DNA from: JAYSSF01 sp043772005
GTDB lineage: Bacteria > Patescibacteriota > Gracilibacteria > Absconditabacterales > Absconditicoccaceae
Reading direction: 5' to 3'
Assembly: GCA_043772005.1 (NCBI GenBank)
Contig: JAYVGP010000012.1
Location: 1-64,000 of the forward strand
DNA: 64,000 nucleotides
The notes below the pieces were generated by a model that searched no databases, had not been told where the DNA came from, and saw nothing but the letters and a program-made list of their open reading frames with translations. The position numbers and the translations under genes were made by a program. This document shows positions 63,139 through 64,000 of the stretch, one piece after another (the first letter of the stretch is position 1; each line of letters opens with the position of its first letter).

Positions 63139-64000
63139 ATGCAAAATACTCATCAAATATGACTCACATCCACACAAGTCAGCCAACTCCATACTCAATA
63201 TGGATATAATAAGCTCCCTGAGCAGAAACCACCAACACAACTACAAATCCTCCTCTTACAACTCAAAAGCCCTCTGATCTACGTACTACTCATTGCAGCA
63301 ATCATAACTGCTATCTTATGAGAATTTGAAGATACTATCATCATCATCGTATCAGTAGTACTAAATACACTCCTGTGACGATATCAAGAATCCAAAGCTA
63401 ACCAGTCACTACAAGCACTCAAGCAGCTCCTACAACCTACAGTCACCGTTGTTAGAGATAGCTCAAGCCAAGAAATACCTACCAGTGATCTCGTACCATG
63501 AGATATCGTCTACTGTAAAGCTGGTATCAAGATCCCCGCAGATGGTATTGTCGTCGAGCAGATGAAGCTAAGTATCTCTGAAGCCATGCTCACCGGCGAA
63601 TCTCTCCCTATCAACAAAAATATCAACGATAATATCAGTATGGGCACAGTAGTCATCTCTGGTTCAGGATATATGCAAGTCACCAGCATCGGAGCAGATA
63701 CACAGCTAGGCAAGATCGCCACCGAAGTCCAAACTCCCAACGAACTCACTCCGCTACAGAAACAGCTTGAGTATTTTAGCAAACAGCTGACATGGATCGT
63801 ATTGGGTATCGTAATCATCGTAGTAGTTGTGGGTCTCATACGCGAAACACCATGGGTAGAGATCTTCACCACCGCAGTAGCACTAGCAGTAGGAGCTATC
63901 CCTGAGTGACTGTTGATCGCACTTACTGTCGTACTCGCAGTAGGGATGCACAGAATCCTCCATCGTCGTTGACTAGTCAAGAGCTTGGTTTCCGCAGAGA
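63139..64000 (+). CDS. P-type ATPase, cation transporting (3' end outside window)
   Basis: First 287 codons of a P2-type (Ca2+-like) ATPase. QVSQLHTQYGYNKLPEQKPP is the N-terminal cation-ATPase domain; two early transmembrane helices (SPLIYVLLIAAIITAILG, TIIIIVSVVLNTLLG); actuator domain with VPGDIVYCKAGIKIPADGIV and ISEAMLTGESLPINK (TGES); the M4 helix AVALAVGAIPEGLLIALTVV contains the PEGL motif, whose Gly is TGA. The phosphorylation site DKTGT lies beyond the window. It pumps Ca2+, Mg2+ or Na+ out; the ion cannot be told here. Confidence 0.93.

Noticed and set aside
2405..64000. Widespread pseudogenes, as suggested by standard-code fragmentation
   Set aside because: Every break is a TGA at a glycine position; no TAA, TAG or frameshift is needed to join the fragments.

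Overview
This is a 64 kb stretch of a bacterial chromosome in which UGA is read as glycine (genetic code 25). Read with the standard code, almost every long gene breaks into fragments at TGA. Read with TGA as glycine, the fragments join into full-length proteins, and the UGA glycines fall on invariant positions such as Walker A loops, the RNase HII DEAGRG motif and the L11 PPLGPMLGQ motif. Only TAA and TAG end the genes. Together with the small, low-GC, densely packed gene content, this points to the Candidate Phyla Radiation, either Gracilibacteria or Absconditabacteria (SR1); the sequence does not decide which.

Layout. 1-6.7 kb (minus): secreted Ig-repeat protein, tRNA-Lys, MscL, an AMMECR1-like protein and RpoC without RpoB beside it. 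6.7-12.7 kb: an odd tRNA-Leu-like element, RNase H, a PilT-type ATPase with a KH domain, a type IV pilin, RecX, a lipoprotein and RNase HII. 12.7-23 kb: RelA/SpoT, tRNA-Gly, RsmG, membrane proteins, an RRM protein, then a threonine-rich leader peptide with an attenuator ahead of an HD-domain gene and thrS, then small proteins and a DUF559 protein. 23-35 kb: Bax-inhibitor-1 protein, EVE protein, GyrA, GlyA, MurB, S41 protease and DusB. 35-45 kb: GH3-like protein, RecA, a sugar nucleotidyltransferase, a YidD-Fmt fusion, a KAP NTPase and a PyrB-PyrI fusion. 45-51 kb: tRNA-Arg beside an arginyltransferase-like gene, FemX-like protein, L1, L11, a pyruvyltransferase-like protein and PhoH. 52-64 kb: an acidic protein, phosphomannomutase, a HEPN-like protein, a zinc alcohol dehydrogenase, a glycosyltransferase, S16, L33, tRNA-Met, tRNA-Ser, KsgA, an Obg-Nudix fusion and the start of a P-type ATPase.

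How the genes fit together. Most of the window is information processing (RNA polymerase, ribosomal proteins, rRNA and tRNA modification, gyrase, recombination) and envelope building (MurB, FemX-like, glycosyltransferase, phosphomannomutase, pyruvyltransferase, pilin, Ig-repeat protein). This suits a host-attached cell with little biosynthesis of its own; PyrBI and GlyA are the main metabolic genes.

Most notable: a classical-looking threonine attenuator before thrS; three gene fusions (YidD-Fmt, Obg-Nudix, PyrB-PyrI); a G-rich palindromic repeat inserted in frame into thrS, fmt, glyA and perhaps the GH3-like gene; and two copies of an approximately 150-nt repeat whose paired arms co-vary, suggesting an undescribed structured RNA.
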